Positions 55,963-64,000 of a DNA stretch of 64,000 nt are shown piece by piece (positions within the stretch are counted from its first letter, which is position 1; the number at the start of each line of letters is the position of its first letter). The translations under genes were made by a program, and so were the position numbers. Location: NCBI RefSeq assembly GCF_030580655.1, contig NZ_JAUQTB010000010.1:62001-126000 (forward strand), given 5' to 3'. The notes under the pieces were generated by a model. The model did not search any database, was not told the origin of the DNA, and was given only the letters and a program-made list of their open reading frames with translations. This DNA is from Paenibacillus lacisoli (lineage in GTDB: Bacteria > Bacillota > Bacilli > Paenibacillales > Paenibacillaceae).

Positions 55963-57721
55963 GCTGCTCCTCCTCTTCCTCCACCCATCGAATTTCTACA
56001 CTCAGCCCCCCGCAGGGGATATTCTCCAGGTATAACCCGGCAGGACGTCCGTACCGGGTTACCAGCCTCTGGTGGACATTCCACGTACCGGTTCCGATCT
56101 CATGACCCATCGGTTCCTCCAGCGCATCCTGCAGCCGCTGCAGTTCCCACTCCCCAAGAGAGACCCCGTCATTCTGCACAAGTATGCTGTACACCGTCAC
56201 CGGACGTCCACGTCCTTCACGGACTCCATGATTCACTGTGCCGGTCACAATGATATGCCCGCTGTCCTCAAAAGGCTCTACACCATGGATGACTGCATTC
56301 TCAACAATAGGCTGAATCAGCAGCCTTGGAATGCTGAGGTGCAGCATCTCCTCCGGCACCGAAATTTCATAAGACAGGCGATGTGTGCGCAGCTGCTGAA
56401 TCGTCAGATAGTTCTCCAGCAGCCGGATCTCTTCCTCTACGGTGGTCGTGTCCTTTTCCGAGCGGGTGATATACCTGTAGTACTCGCCAAGATTCAGCGT
56501 CATTGCGACGACGGCATCCTTGTTGCCGAGCATCGTCATATTTTTGATATAGAACAGGCAGTTGTAGAGAAAATGCGGATTAATCTGGGACTGCAGATGC
56601 TTCAGTGTTGCTTCCCGGGAACGGATGCGCTCCACGTATACATTCTCTACAAGCTCCTGAATCTGTTCGGCCATATGGTTAAAGCTCTGGGAAACGTAAG
56701 CAAACTCGTCCCTCACATGGTCTACCGGGATGCGAGCCGAAAAATTCCCCTTGCGTATACTTGTCAGCCCCTGCATCAGTCTCGATATCGGAATTTGCAC
56801 CTTGCGGTATAGGAGCAGCGCAGCTCCGATACTTAATCCGAGCAGCAGCAGCGTGGAAATCACGAACATATTACGGCTCTTGTCGAGCGGGTCCAGAAGG
56901 CGATCCAGCAGCACCGGATTGATGTAATATCCGTCCATCTGGGCGGAATGCACATAGCTGACCAGATACTGCCGGCCCTTCACCTCCATTGTCCGGTTGC
57001 CCTCGGCCTTCGTTTTCCCCCTATCTGCAGGCAAACCATGAAGCTGTTCAATCACTGCTTCCGCCAGCTCGTCATCTGCGCTCCGGTTCAGCAAGGTCGT
57101 CATGGAAGCGCTATAGAAAAAGGGGTCGCCGCCCTGCGTCTCTTTGTAATCATCGAGCATCTGTACCACATTGCTGGTATTGAAGTTAACCTCCATGATG
57201 TACTTGCTGTCTGCCTCGATGGTTACCGGGCCTGAAAGGTAATTATCCGTAAATACATATGTAAACCGGCCGTTTACCAGACTCCATCTTCCGGCCGGCG
57301 GCAGCCTCAAAAGCTTCTCGTCATACACCGTCCGGTTGGATATGGTCGAGAGCACCAGCTCCGGCTGCGGAAAATAAATCGTAATATCGTTCATCCACTG
57401 ATTGGTAGACTGGTATAACGCGAGCTTATCCAGAATATCAAGGTAAATCGTATTTTTGTCATATTGAGTGGTCGTATCATTGATATTACGGTAGTGCAGA
57501 ATGCTCGGATCCCGCAGCAGCGTCAAACCATAGAGGGACAGCTGCTCAATATTTTTGTCTACCTGTGAGCTGAAATAGTGAAACTGATTCAGACTCGATT
57601 GCTTCTTCTCCTCCACAATCATATCGACACTGGTCCGGTTTGCATAGCTGTACAGCAGCAGAATCGGTACCAGCAGCAGTACGAGCAGGATCACCGTTTT
57701 CGTAAATACGGTCAGCCTCAT
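55937..57721 (-). CDS. YesM-like sensor histidine kinase, third locus
   Basis: 594 residues, membrane. First helix near 5-25, extracellular sensor to about 280, second helix (VISTLLLLGLSIGAALLLY), HAMP linker, His_kinase domain with the phospho-His in QINPHFLYNCLFY, and an HATPase domain. The ATPase end looks shortened: instead of a clear DNGxG G-box I read VQNDGVSLGEWELQ, so the nucleotide pocket is atypical. Overlaps the regulator gene, implying coupled translation. ATG 57721 follows GGTGAGGA. Confidence 0.9.
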   Translation of the reverse strand: MRLTVFTKTVILLVLLLVPILLLYSYANRTSVDMIVEEKKQSSLNQFHYFSSQVDKNIEQLSLYGLTLLRDPSILHYRNINDTTTQYDKNTIYLDILDKLALYQSTNQWMNDITIYFPQPELVLSTISNRTVYDEKLLRLPPAGRWSLVNGRFTYVFTDNYLSGPVTIEADSKYIMEVNFNTSNVVQMLDDYKETQGGDPFFYSASMTTLLNRSADDELAEAVIEQLHGLPADRGKTKAEGNRTMEVKGRQYLVSYVHSAQMDGYYINPVLLDRLLDPLDKSRNMFVISTLLLLGLSIGAALLLYRKVQIPISRLMQGLTSIRKGNFSARIPVDHVRDEFAYVSQSFNHMAEQIQELVENVYVERIRSREATLKHLQSQINPHFLYNCLFYIKNMTMLGNKDAVVAMTLNLGEYYRYITRSEKDTTTVEEEIRLLENYLTIQQLRTHRLSYEISVPEEMLHLSIPRLLIQPIVENAVIHGVEPFEDSGHIIVTGTVNHGVREGRGRPVTVYSILVQNDGVSLGEWELQRLQDALEEPMGHEIGTGTWNVHQRLVTRYGRPAGLYLENIPCGGLSVEIRWVEEEEEQHGQFNDCG

Positions 57722-57800
57722 TTCCTCACCTGTCCTGTTTCTAGAATGAATTCCAGCATTTAAGTTAAGAAAACAACATACGGATTGAAATCTTATTCTA

Positions 57801-57827
57801 TAGACAGCCCATCCCCGTTGCTATAAT
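57801..57827 (+). promoter_or_regulatory. Possible promoter of the divergent permease operon
   Basis: TATAAT (57822-57827) has a tentative -35 TAGACA (57801-57806) at a short 15-base spacing, as often seen at activator-dependent promoters. About 104 bases before the permease start. Confidence 0.4.
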
Positions 57828-57930
57828 TCAAATTGCTTCAGCATTGTTCATAAATCCTTAGCGATTTTATTACATGATGCAGATGCTCGCTTCAAACGAA
57901 AGTTGAAATTCAAAAGGGAGGGACATTCCT

Positions 57931-58884
57931 ATGGAACAACCTGTAAGCACTTCCATTCCCGCTACGCAGACCATACCAAAAAAGCGTACGAAATGGAACC
58001 TCAAACGGACCTGGCCCATGCATCTCATGCTGCTGCCGGCTATCGTTGTAACGATCATTTTTGCCTATATTCCAATGGGCGGTATTGTCATCGCCTTTCA
58101 GGACTACAAGCCTTGGCTTGGTCTGACCGGCTCCCGCTGGGTCGGCTGGGACAACTTCCGCTTCATGTTCGAATATCCGGACAGCCTGCAGGTTATCTGG
58201 AACACCGTCATTATTGCCGCTATGAAAATTGTGGCTGGACTGGTGGCACCGATCGTATTTGCCATTCTGCTGAATGAGGTGCGGCATACGACGTTCAAGC
58301 GCTTCTCACAGACGCTTGTGTATCTGCCCCACTTCCTGTCTTGGGTCGTGCTCGGCGGCATCCTGCTTGATATGCTGTCCCCTGAGGGAGGTCTGGTCAA
58401 TCGGGCTCTGGGATGGTTTGGTGTAGAACCCATCTTCTTTCTGGGAGACGGGAACTGGTTCCGGGTGACGGTCGTTGTCAGCGATATATGGAAGGAGTTT
58501 GGCTTTGGAACGATTGTCTTTCTGGCCGCGCTTTCAGGAATCAACCCTGCGCTGTATGAAGCAGCAGAGGTCGATGGTGCAACCCGCCTCAAGCAGACGC
58601 TGCACATCACCCTGCCTGCTCTGATCCCGATGATTATTGTGGTGGGTACACTGTCCCTGGGCAATATTCTGAATGCAGGCTTTGATCAGATCTTTAACCT
58701 GTACAATCCGCTTGTCTATGAAAAAGGCGATATTATCGATACCTTTGTATACCGGATGGGCATTCTGAATGGGAAAATGAGCTTCGCTACCGCTGTCGGC
58801 CTGTTCAAGTCCTTTGTCGCCATGTTCCTGATTATCAGTGCCTATCGTCTGGCCTATAAAACAGCCAATTATCGCATTTTCTAA
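57931..58884 (+). CDS. Carbohydrate ABC transporter permease, LplB type, third locus
   Basis: 317 residues, six predicted membrane helices after a basic cytoplasmic N-terminus. The EAA loop reads YEAAEVDGATRL followed by ITLPAL. ATG 57931 follows GGGAGGG. First of two permease genes, divergent from the sensor kinase. No ATPase gene here either. Confidence 0.92.
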   Translation: MEQPVSTSIPATQTIPKKRTKWNLKRTWPMHLMLLPAIVVTIIFAYIPMGGIVIAFQDYKPWLGLTGSRWVGWDNFRFMFEYPDSLQVIWNTVIIAAMKIVAGLVAPIVFAILLNEVRHTTFKRFSQTLVYLPHFLSWVVLGGILLDMLSPEGGLVNRALGWFGVEPIFFLGDGNWFRVTVVVSDIWKEFGFGTIVFLAALSGINPALYEAAEVDGATRLKQTLHITLPALIPMIIVVGTLSLGNILNAGFDQIFNLYNPLVYEKGDIIDTFVYRMGILNGKMSFATAVGLFKSFVAMFLIISAYRLAYKTANYRIF

Positions 58885-58897
58885 GGAGGTCCCGTCC

Positions 58898-59776
58898 ATG
58901 TATCATAAAACGGCCGGCTACCGCATCTTCAGTGCCGCTAACTATACCTTCATTGCGCTGCTGTCCATTCTGTGCGTCGTGCCGCTGATTCATATCCTCG
59001 CGGTATCCTTCAGCGGCAAGGCTGCTGCTTCTGCCAATCTGGTGAGCCTGTGGCCTATCGACTTCACCGTGGATGCCTATGCCAAAACATTCAGCAACAG
59101 CAACTTTCTCGGAGCATTCTGGATCTCGATTCAACGTACGGTCCTGGGTACCCTGCTCAGCATGGTGCTGGTTGTACTCACCGCTTACCCTTTGTCCAAG
59201 GAAAGCAGCCATTTCAAGGGGCGTTCGCTTTACGCCTGGTTCTTCATTTTTACGATGCTGTTCAGCGGCGGACTGATCCCGTCCTACATTCTCGTGCAGA
59301 AGCTGGGCCTGATGAATACGCTGTGGGCCCTGATCCTGCCAGGCGTACTTGCCGTCTATAATCTGATCCTGATGATGAATTTCTTCCGCAATGTGCCAAA
59401 AGAGCTGGAGGAAGCTGCATTTATTGACGGGGCCGGACATATGACCACCCTGTGGCGTATTTTCCTCCCCGTCTCCATGCCCGCGATTGCTACGCTGTCG
59501 CTCTTCACGATGGTCGGGCACTGGAACTCCTGGTTTGACGGCTTGATCTATATGAAAACAGCGGACCATTATCCGCTGGCCACCCTGATGCAGACGATCA
59601 TCGTCCAGCAGGATTTCTCCAATATGAATGTCGATGCCACGCAATTGCAGAATATGTCCCAGCGGACGGTGAATGCGGCACAGATCTTTATCAGTGCCCT
59701 GCCGATTCTGCTCGTCTATCCGTTCCTGCAGCGTTTTTTTGTCAAAGGGATTGTACTTGGAGCCGTTAAGGAATAG
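58898..59776 (+). CDS. Carbohydrate ABC transporter permease, LplC type, third locus
   Basis: 292 residues, six predicted helices. EAA loop EEAAFIDGAGHM followed by RIFLPVS; C-terminus FFVKGIVLGAVKE. I start it at ATG 58898, preceded by TAAGGAGGT where the upstream permease's stop is built into the ribosome site. An upstream in-frame start at 58838 would overlap the preceding gene by 47 bases and is less likely. Confidence 0.92.
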   Translation: MYHKTAGYRIFSAANYTFIALLSILCVVPLIHILAVSFSGKAAASANLVSLWPIDFTVDAYAKTFSNSNFLGAFWISIQRTVLGTLLSMVLVVLTAYPLSKESSHFKGRSLYAWFFIFTMLFSGGLIPSYILVQKLGLMNTLWALILPGVLAVYNLILMMNFFRNVPKELEEAAFIDGAGHMTTLWRIFLPVSMPAIATLSLFTMVGHWNSWFDGLIYMKTADHYPLATLMQTIIVQQDFSNMNVDATQLQNMSQRTVNAAQIFISALPILLVYPFLQRFFVKGIVLGAVKE

Positions 59777-59822
59777 AAAAAAGCACCTGGAATCCAAGCC
59801 TGGCTGGATTTTGGGTGCTTTT
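59777..59822. terminator. Bidirectional terminator between permease and regulator genes
   Basis: AAAAGCACC and GGGTGCTTTT form the outer stem with an inner AATCCA/TGGATT pairing; T-runs on both strands. Confidence 0.85.
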
Positions 59823-59824
59823 CA

Positions 59825-60430
59825 TTAGGAATCGGATTTGGAAACGAAATCAGAGGTTTGGTCTGGGCTCGAACCCGTCACAGCTCCTGACATTGAGGCA
59901 AAAAAATCAACCTCGGTTATGCCTTCCTGGCTTCTCTTCTGCTCGTAAGGCTTCAGAAGCTCACGGATGTCACGGAGAAGCTGAATCGCCTCGTCATGCG
60001 TCACATGTATAGTCTTGCTCGTGGTGTTAGCAATCGGTTCACTCTCAGCTGTCATGACCTGAAGAAACTTCTGCTTGTACTGATCGAACATGCTGTTAAT
60101 GAGCTTCTGGGTCTCCGAGAGCATCATTTGTTTAACGGGACCGGACACTTCCTTATGGTTAATATGAATATCGCCCTCAAATGCCTGATAATACTTGGCG
60201 ATAATCCCGTTAATCTCGCGGGTGGACACCAGCTCCACCAGACCGATCTTGTCCAGCTTCTTCACATGATAGTAGACCTTGGCAGGTACCTCGCCCATCG
60301 TATCGGCGACCTCTTTGACCGTAGCTGGACGGCCTAGCTTATAAAATGTATTCATGATCTGTATGCGGTATGGATCGGAATAGACCTTGATCTCTTCCAG
60401 AGTGGATAACACTTTTACTTTCTTCTGCAC
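59825..60430 (-). CDS. Winged-helix (ArsR-like) transcriptional regulator
   Basis: 201 residues. An N-terminal HTH (YSDPYRIQIMNTFYKLGRPA, then VKEVADTMGEVPAKVYYHVK) matches ArsR-like helix-turn-helix domains, followed by a helical C-terminal domain of unknown ligand. No metal-binding Cys/His cluster is visible. The start is a GTG at 60430 preceded by CGAGGTG; an ATG at 60496 would add 22 Arg/Leu/Cys-rich residues with no ribosome site. Targets unknown; neighbours give no operon link. Confidence 0.8.
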   Translation of the reverse strand: MQKKVKVLSTLEEIKVYSDPYRIQIMNTFYKLGRPATVKEVADTMGEVPAKVYYHVKKLDKIGLVELVSTREINGIIAKYYQAFEGDIHINHKEVSGPVKQMMLSETQKLINSMFDQYKQKFLQVMTAESEPIANTTSKTIHVTHDEAIQLLRDIRELLKPYEQKRSQEGITEVDFFASMSGAVTGSSPDQTSDFVSKSDS

Positions 60431-60537
60431 GCAGCTGCACCTCGATTGGATGTCTATAGCGGCTGGCCCCAGCCAGCCTCTTAGTAAGCGTAACATTTAG
60501 GTCATCTTTTTGCACCCTTATATTAATACAAAAAAAG

Positions 60538-60564
60538 CAAAAAAGGGCCACCGGAGGTGGTCCT
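60538..60564 (-). terminator. Terminator of the second aldo/keto reductase gene
   Basis: On the minus strand AGGACCACC and GGTGGCCCT enclose TCC, then a long T-run. Confidence 0.85.
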
Positions 60565-60594
60565 TCACAGGTCTGGCTGTAATGTTCTTATCAT

Positions 60595-61575
60595 TTAGGC
60601 AAAACCAGTTACGGTATGCGGCACATAAGGTGCTTCCAGCGCCTGAACTTCCGCTTCCGTTAGCTGAATATGGAGTGCAGCCACTGCATCATCCAGATGG
60701 TGCTCCTTGGTAGCACCAATAATCGGGGAAGTGATTGGCTGCTTCTGCAGCACCCAGGCCAAAGCAATCTGCGCGCGCGGAACACCGCGTTCTGCTGCAA
60801 TCGCTGCAACAGCTTCAACTACCTGACGGTCGGCATCGGCGGTTTTGGCATACAGTGTTTTGCCGAATTCATCGGTCTCGGAACGGGCACTTGTCGTATC
60901 CCAATCCCTTGTCAGACGACCGCGCGCCAGCGGACTCCATGGAATGACGCCGATGCCTTCCGACGCGCATAGCGGCAGCATCTCGCGCTCTTCTTCACGG
61001 TAGAGCAGGTTAACGTAGTTCTGCATGCTGACAAAACGGGTCCAGCCATGGCTATCTGCGACATGCAGCGATTTCAGGAACTGCCAGGCATACATGGAAG
61101 ACGCGCCGATATAACGGGCTTTCCCTGCCTTCACAACATCATGCAGCGCCTCCATCGTCTCTTCAATCGGAGTCTCGTAGTCCCAGCGGTGAATCTGATA
61201 CAGGTCGACATAGTCTGTCCCCAGACGGCGCAGACTGTGGTCAATCTCAGTCATGATCGCTTTGCGGGACAAGCCTCCGCCATTGGGACCCTTGCGCATC
61301 GTACCGTGTACCTTGGTAGCAATAACGACCTCATCCCGGCTGGCAAAATCACGGAGCGCGCGCCCCACAATCTCTTCGCTGGTTCCGTCAGAATAGACGT
61401 TGGCGGTATCGAAGAAGTTAATGCCCAGGTCCAGCGCCTTGCGAATGAATGGCCGGCTCTCTTCCTCGCCCAGCGTCCAGCTGTGATTGCCGCGTTCGGG
61501 CTCTCCGTAGCTCATACAGCCTAGACAGAGCCTGGACACTTCCAGGCCGGTGCGGCCTAATTTAACATATTCCAT
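60595..61575 (-). CDS. Aldo/keto reductase, YajO/YqkF-like
   Basis: 326 residues, cytosolic (beta/alpha)8 oxidoreductase. The tetrad is present as FFDTANVYSDG (Asp, Tyr), VIATKVHG (Lys) and YQIHRWD (His); the cofactor segment SPIIGATKEHHLDDAV fits NADP-dependent members of this subgroup. The longer form with MSYGEPERGNHSW near the N-terminus is characteristic of YajO-like proteins. ATG 61575 follows AGAAGGGAAGG. Stands alone. Confidence 0.9.
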   Translation of the reverse strand: MEYVKLGRTGLEVSRLCLGCMSYGEPERGNHSWTLGEEESRPFIRKALDLGINFFDTANVYSDGTSEEIVGRALRDFASRDEVVIATKVHGTMRKGPNGGGLSRKAIMTEIDHSLRRLGTDYVDLYQIHRWDYETPIEETMEALHDVVKAGKARYIGASSMYAWQFLKSLHVADSHGWTRFVSMQNYVNLLYREEEREMLPLCASEGIGVIPWSPLARGRLTRDWDTTSARSETDEFGKTLYAKTADADRQVVEAVAAIAAERGVPRAQIALAWVLQKQPITSPIIGATKEHHLDDAVAALHIQLTEAEVQALEAPYVPHTVTGFA

Positions 61576-61716
61576 ACCGTAATCCTTCCCTTCTGCTCAG
61601 AAATAAAGGCTTATCTCCCGCTTCTTCATAATAAATTATCACCGTGTTAAAACAAAATTCTTTCAACCATACCTCCGGGAAGGGACAGCCAGCTCTATCT
61701 ATCTGTCATATTCATC

Positions 61717-61748
61717 AAAAAAGCCGACACCTCAGCAGGTGTCAGCTT
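61717..61748 (-). terminator. Terminator of the pabBC-spo0M unit
   Basis: AAGCTGACACCT and AGGTGTCGGCTT on the minus strand pair around a four-base loop, followed by T residues. Confidence 0.85.
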
Positions 61749-61798
61749 CTTCTCTGTTTGATCGCAAGCAGTTCAAGTTCGTTTATAATGCAGCTTCC

Positions 61799-62575
61799 CT
61801 AACGGGACATCCTTTCAATCTGACTCTCCAGCAACTGGGCAATATGGCCGGTTCCCCGGCGCAGATCCCCATCGTTCAACTGGATCCACGCATGGCGTTC
61901 GTCCATATCAAAGGCGCGCTCCAGCCAGCCCCCGAGCCCGCTGCCCCGTCGATCCACCTCAACCAGCACGGACAGACCATCATGTTCGAGTCTTACAATC
62001 AGTTCCAGCTCCGTCATCCTTCCGGCGAATCGGCCTCCAGGGTAAAATTCAATCTCCTGGACGAACGGCACGCCGCGTCCCAGGCGCTTGTGATACTCGC
62101 ACGTTGACGACCTATAGGTGAATCCCAACTGCTCGACGGCTTCCAATACAGCAGTCTGATCCGGATGAGGCACAACCTCAATATAATCCTGATCCTTCGG
62201 ATCGAAGGCGTTGTCAATGTCAAGTCCGGTGCGCAGCCATACCGGCTGACGGGACAAGGTAAGCGGCGTTTCCAGCGGCAGCGGGAAGGCAAAAGGGATC
62301 TCCAGCTTCTCCCCCGCCTGAACGGTCAGCCGGTCGGAGACGGTAATTCGGGCCATACAGCAGGTCTCGATCACTTTCCTGTCATCATGCTCAAGGATAT
62401 ACTCTGTCATGACCTGAACATAGATGCGGTCGACCTGCTGTTCCGTACTGCCTCCATAAATATGAATAACACCATGCACATCCTCACCGGGATGGTAGGA
62501 AGGCTTATCCAGCAGCGTATCGATCCTCGCGGCCCCGATTCCGAAGCTGGCCAGCATTTTATTAAAAAAAGACAT
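61799..62575 (-). CDS. spo0M: Sporulation-control protein Spo0M
   Basis: 258 residues, cytosolic, arrestin-like beta-sandwich family. The N-terminus FFNKMLASFGIGAARIDTLL and the motifs YHPGEDVHGVIHIYGG and YIEVVPHP are characteristic. Spo0M modulates the early sporulation phosphorelay in B. subtilis and interacts with the cytoskeleton; the mechanism is not settled. ATG 62575 follows AGAGGGGAT. It starts 24 bases after the pabBC stop with no terminator between, so the two are likely co-transcribed. Its presence supports a spore-forming host. Confidence 0.93.
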   Translation of the reverse strand: MSFFNKMLASFGIGAARIDTLLDKPSYHPGEDVHGVIHIYGGSTEQQVDRIYVQVMTEYILEHDDRKVIETCCMARITVSDRLTVQAGEKLEIPFAFPLPLETPLTLSRQPVWLRTGLDIDNAFDPKDQDYIEVVPHPDQTAVLEAVEQLGFTYRSSTCEYHKRLGRGVPFVQEIEFYPGGRFAGRMTELELIVRLEHDGLSVLVEVDRRGSGLGGWLERAFDMDERHAWIQLNDGDLRRGTGHIAQLLESQIERMSR

Positions 62576-62599
62576 TCTTCATCCCCTCTTCCATTCGTA

Positions 62600-64000
62600 T
62601 TACCGCACTATACGAACACCGGGGAAAGATGTTTCAGGATTGCACAGCATGATGGAACCGAACCGAATGGGAACCCAGCCTCGCACACTGTTAATAAGCC
62701 AGATTTTCTCTGCCTTCAGAAGATCACTCCGGTATAAGACACGCTCGGTGATCCGGCCGCTCTCCAGCAGACTCCGCCGCAGCGTACCTCCCAGCAGTCC
62801 CGATACCACAGGCGGTGTGTACAAGCGCCCGTTCATCTCCAGCACCAGATTACCAATAACAAACTCGGTCAGTTCACCGCGCTCATTCCACAGCAGCGTC
62901 TCATCCCAGCCTTCTGCTTTGCGCTCATTGTAAACCTCGCGGTGGGTTGTCTTATGATACAGGAACAGGTTGCTCGAGTTTACCGGCTCCGAGCTGAGTA
63001 CGGCCTGCATCTCGCTGTGATCACCAGACGGAAGCGCTGAAGCCTCAGCTTGGATCGTACCGTCCTTCGCAAGCAGCAGCCTGACACGATAGGCAGTTCG
63101 TGCTTCAGGAAGATGGTTTACCAGCGAACGCAATTCATGCAGCACTTTGGCTTCATCATAAGGGTATTGAAAGAAGGCTGCTGACGCCGCCATCCGTTCG
63201 AGATGGCAGGACAGCAAGTCGTATTCGCCACGCTCCAGCCGCAGCGTTTCAAGCAGTTGGAATCCCGGCGCCTTTCGCGTCAGTACCGCCGCTTTGTTAT
63301 ATACCTCCTGGTATTCCCCTTCTGCAGAAGAATCCCAGGTAATGCCGCCGCCGGCGCCATAGGACGCCTTGCCTGCCTGCTTGTCCAGCTGAACCGTCCG
63401 AATCGCTACATTGAAGATGGAATGGCCGCCCGGAAGCAGCAATCCGATAGATCCGCAGTAGACACCGCGAGGCTCACGTTCAATCTCCGTGATGATCTCC
63501 ATCGTGCTGACCTTGGGCGCGCCGGTTATTGAACCACAGGGGAACAGCGCCGAGAAGATCTCTGATAGTCCACACTTCGTCTGCGCCCATACCTCGGAGG
63601 TCATTTGGAATACGGTTGGATAGAGCTCGATCTTGAACAGCTTGTCCACCCGGACTGTTCCCGTCTCAGCAATCCGGCTAAGATCGTTACGCAGCAGGTC
63701 TACGATCATCACATTCTCGGCTCGGTCCTTGTCCGAATGCCTCAGCTGCTCCCGCAGCCTGTCGTCTTCTTCCTTCCATCTCCCCCGGGGAGCTGTCCCT
63801 TTCATCGGCCGGGTCAGAATCTCCCCATCCTCCACTTCGAAGAACAGTTCAGGCGACACAGACAGCACCCGGCAGTCTCCCAAGTGAATATAGGCACTGT
63901 AAGCAGCCTGCTGGTTCTGACACAGCTGACGGTAAAAGGCGTAATCATCTCCCGCAAAATCGGAATTCATCCGAATCGTGTAATTCGTCTGATACGTCTC
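62600..64000 (-). CDS. Aminodeoxychorismate synthase I / aminodeoxychorismate lyase fusion (PabBC), 5' end outside window
   Basis: At least 466 codons, still open at the window edge (the frame reads ETYQTNYTIR before the first visible Met). First part: chorismate-binding domain of PabB with PMKGTAPRG (carrying the Lys typical of PabB rather than TrpE), LLRNDLSRI, CGSITGAPK and GAGGGITWDS. Second part: class IV aminotransferase-like lyase of PabC, with the PLP Lys probably in YHKTTHREV and then NERGELTEF and GLLGGTLRRSLLESG. Together they turn chorismate and ammonia into 4-aminobenzoate for folate. The fusion junction is near residue 237 of the visible part. A PabA amidotransferase is not visible here. 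Confidence 0.9.
   Translation of the reverse strand, partial: ETYQTNYTIRMNSDFAGDDYAFYRQLCQNQQAAYSAYIHLGDCRVLSVSPELFFEVEDGEILTRPMKGTAPRGRWKEEDDRLREQLRHSDKDRAENVMIVDLLRNDLSRIAETGTVRVDKLFKIELYPTVFQMTSEVWAQTKCGLSEIFSALFPCGSITGAPKVSTMEIITEIEREPRGVYCGSIGLLLPGGHSIFNVAIRTVQLDKQAGKASYGAGGGITWDSSAEGEYQEVYNKAAVLTRKAPGFQLLETLRLERGEYDLLSCHLERMAASAAFFQYPYDEAKVLHELRSLVNHLPEARTAYRVRLLLAKDGTIQAEASALPSGDHSEMQAVLSSEPVNSSNLFLYHKTTHREVYNERKAEGWDETLLWNERGELTEFVIGNLVLEMNGRLYTPPVVSGLLGGTLRRSLLESGRITERVLYRSDLLKAEKIWLINSVRGWVPIRFGSIMLCNPETSFPGVRIVR

Noticed and set aside
58835-59797. 320-residue minus-strand frame opposite the LplC-type permease
   Set aside because: Shadow frame of His/Gln/Arg-rich composition; the plus-strand permease has the EAA loop and a perfect ribosome site.

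Overview
The window reads as chromosomal DNA of a Paenibacillus-like member of the Bacillales. The support is moderate GC, strong GGAGG ribosome sites with frequent GTG and TTG starts, B. subtilis-like gene sets (qoxABCD, yclNOPQ, spo0M, uppP, mhqO, pfeT/zosA), and a large share of sugar ABC importers with YesM/YesN-type regulators and glycoside hydrolases. I see no rRNA, tRNA, CRISPR array, prophage or insertion sequence. Both ends cut through genes: the 3' part of a ZIP transporter on the left and a PabBC fusion on the right.

Layout. 1-4.2 kb: metal transport (ZIP end, P1B-4 ATPase with Fur/PerR-like sites) and a GC-rich degenerate PPDK-related gene. 4.5-14.1 kb: first carbohydrate locus, with a one-chain membrane AraC regulator converging on GH43, two permeases and a binding protein. 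14.5-19.2 kb: metY, then divergently a long leader carrying a seven-codon ORF and three terminators in front of an Smr-less MutS2 paralogue, then a DinB-like protein. 19.3-23.4 kb: catalase and a kduI-deoR-kduD uronate operon. 23.6-27.5 kb: aa3-type quinol oxidase (qoxABCD). 28.3-41.7 kb: second carbohydrate locus, with histidine kinase, AraC response regulator, two permeases, two paralogous binding proteins, GH95 fucosidase and GH1 beta-glucosidase. 41.9-46.5 kb: DUF1836 protein, CNNM/CorC membrane protein, uppP, thioredoxin, aldo/keto reductase. 46.7-50.4 kb: Fur-box-controlled siderophore importer yclNOPQ. 50.6-52.5 kb: glyoxalase-fold ring-cleaving dioxygenase with an MhqR-like operator, and an SDR. 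52.6-59.8 kb: third carbohydrate importer with its kinase/regulator pair, divergent from its permeases. 59.8-64 kb: winged-helix regulator, second aldo/keto reductase, spo0M and pabBC.

Functional picture. The three carbohydrate loci repeat one plan: lipoprotein binding protein, LplB-type and LplC-type permeases, and an AraC-type output protein that senses outside the membrane. None encodes an ATPase, so a shared MsmX-type ATPase elsewhere is inferred. Their enzymes (GH43, GH95, GH1, KduI/KduD) point to plant cell-wall glycans such as arabinogalactan, xyloglucan and pectin. Iron handling is represented at both ends (PfeT-like efflux, YclNOPQ uptake), each with a Fur-like site.

The most unusual part is 16094-16578. 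It holds a good sigma-A promoter, a strong ribosome site in front of MSVNVLN, an 11-nt segment of that ORF perfectly complementary to a downstream segment, and three intrinsic terminators before the MutS2-like gene. This resembles ribosome-mediated attenuation of antibiotic-response genes. B. subtilis MutS2 acts on collided ribosomes, so I propose a translation-stress circuit here; that proposal is inference.
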